Assembly (NCBI RefSeq): GCF_001592285.1
Contig: NZ_BCWQ01000013.1
Location: forward strand, 1-64,000
Length of the DNA: 64,000 bases
Direction: 5' to 3'
Source: Hydrogenophaga pseudoflava NBRC 102511
Lineage (GTDB): Bacteria > Pseudomonadota > Gammaproteobacteria > Burkholderiales > Burkholderiaceae_C
In this document: one piece after another, positions 63,305-64,000 of the stretch
Numbering within the stretch: the first letter of the stretch is position 1
Layout: each line of letters begins with the position of its first letter
Program-made: the position numbers and the translations under genes
Notes under the pieces: generated by a model
Told to the model about the DNA's origin: nothing
What the model saw: the letters and a program-made list of their open reading frames with translations, nothing else
Databases searched by the model: none

Positions 63305-64000
63305 TCGTGCGCCGGCGGGCCTGCCGCCCGGCATGGCGGCGGGCATCGCCGCCGGGCTGGGAGCAGGGGCGTTCTGGGGCACGACCTTTGTGGCGCCGCT
63401 GGTGGCGCCCGGGTTTTCTTCTGTGGACTACACGGCGGGACGCTTCATCGCCTGCGGCCTGTTCTCGCTGGCCTGGATGTTGTGGCAGACGCTGCGCATG
63501 CCATCAGGACAGCGCGCCGGGCAGTGGCCCGATGCGGCCCAGGCCGGCGCAGCGCTGTGGCTCAGCGTGCTGGGCTACACCGGCTACTACCTGCTGCTGG
63601 TCTACGGCATTGCCGACGCCGGCGCGGCGCTGCCGGCACTGATCATCGGCACGCTGCCGGTCTGGATGATGCTGCTGGGCAAACCCGCGCACCTGCGCTG
63701 GGCGGCGCTGCTGCCAGGGCTGCTGCTCACGGCGGCCGGCATGGTGCTGATGATGGACGCCACCTCGGAAGAAGTGAACGCCTCCGGCGCTGGCAACTTC
63801 TGGCGCGGCGTGCTGCTGGCCGCAGGCGCCATGCTCAGCTGGCTGGCCTTCGGCATGCTCAATGCCCGCTGGATCCGCCGCCACCCCGGGGTGAAGTCCA
63901 CCGCCTGGGCCAACTGGCTGGGTCTGGCCGCCGGGCTCGGCGGGCTGTTGCTGTGGCTGGGCTGGGGCACCGGCTGGGCCGAAGTGACCGGCCGGCCTGG
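63285..64000 (+). CDS. DMT superfamily (EamA) permease, cut by window edge
   Basis: The frame from the ATG at 63285 is open to the end of the window (238 codons seen). It overlaps the SDR gene by 20 bases; an alternative ATG is at 63333. The protein has successive hydrophobic segments (AGLGAGAFWGTTFVAPLVAP, given as residues 20-39, then FIACGLFSLAWMLWQ and more), typical of EamA transporters. Probably co-transcribed with the SDR gene. Substrate unknown; the second half is missing. Confidence 0.82.
   Translation, partial: MTASVSDRAPAGLPPGMAAGIAAGLGAGAFWGTTFVAPLVAPGFSSVDYTAGRFIACGLFSLAWMLWQTLRMPSGQRAGQWPDAAQAGAALWLSVLGYTGYYLLLVYGIADAGAALPALIIGTLPVWMMLLGKPAHLRWAALLPGLLLTAAGMVLMMDATSEEVNASGAGNFWRGVLLAAGAMLSWLAFGMLNARWIRRHPGVKSTAWANWLGLAAGLGGLLLWLGWGTGWAEVTGRP

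Overview
The window is a GC-rich (roughly two-thirds G+C by eye) bacterial chromosome segment with dense, short-spaced genes. The family content points to a beta-proteobacterium of the order Burkholderiales, most likely Comamonadaceae: two Bug/TctC-type solute receptors, a TRAP dicarboxylate-type transporter, six LysR regulators, four DMT-family permeases, a [4Fe-4S] cryptochrome/photolyase and tandem glycine riboswitches. The genus is an inference; there is no rRNA, tRNA, insertion sequence, prophage or CRISPR array in the window.

Layout. 1-441: a partial small acidic protein of lower GC with a possible integron attC-like site just upstream of its start. 683-3317: a LysR regulator facing a methyltransferase, then a lipoprotein and a small exported protein. 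3328-13172: about 10 kb, all on the minus strand. It runs (in transcription order) ketopantoate-reductase-like, VOC, MaoC, CoA-transferase, AroE-like, TetR regulator, TRAP transporter DctQ-DctM-DctP, type II dehydroquinase and a divergent, probably NAD-dependent, shikimate/quinate dehydrogenase, ending with a DMT permease. I read the TetR-TRAP-AroQ-AroE part as uptake and catabolism of quinate, shikimate or a related hydroaromatic acid. The five-gene CoA/MaoC operon with its divergent LysR (13281) is a catabolic unit of unknown substrate. 14262-22821: DMT permease, glutathione transferase, two tandem PaiB-like FMN-binding proteins, LysE exporter with ArgP, an O-acyltransferase, and AzlCD with a LysR regulator. 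22885-27222: a three-gene MacAB-type ABC exporter. 27314-28796: a lower-GC patch with a small unknown gene and a RES-Xre toxin-antitoxin pair. 28812-42530: VOC protein, M28 peptidase lipoprotein, MetX-like hydrolase plus Bug receptor plus LysR, RhtA-like permease, a second canonical AroE, FrnE-like DsbA protein, FeS photolyase with a tiny DUF2256 gene, hydrolase, Crp-type regulator, a B12-binding radical SAM protein and a small secreted protein.

42629-54230 is an amino-acid (glycine/serine) region. A tandem glycine riboswitch (45357-45556) precedes a D-amino-acid dehydrogenase/glycine-oxidase-like gene and L-serine deaminase; a second tandem glycine riboswitch (54027-54230) precedes gcvT-gcvH-gcvP. 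Together they would sense glycine and direct it through cleavage, serine formation and deamination to pyruvate, plus direct oxidation. Between them lie a Bug receptor, an M20 amidohydrolase, a LysR regulator and a TRIC-type membrane protein.

54278-64000: a hypothetical gene, a GT-C-type membrane glycosyltransferase, a P-loop kinase, two tandem membrane-anchored TAXI-type binding proteins without TRAP permeases, ETF-ubiquinone oxidoreductase with a clear terminator, a divergent short-chain dehydrogenase, and a DMT permease cut by the right edge.
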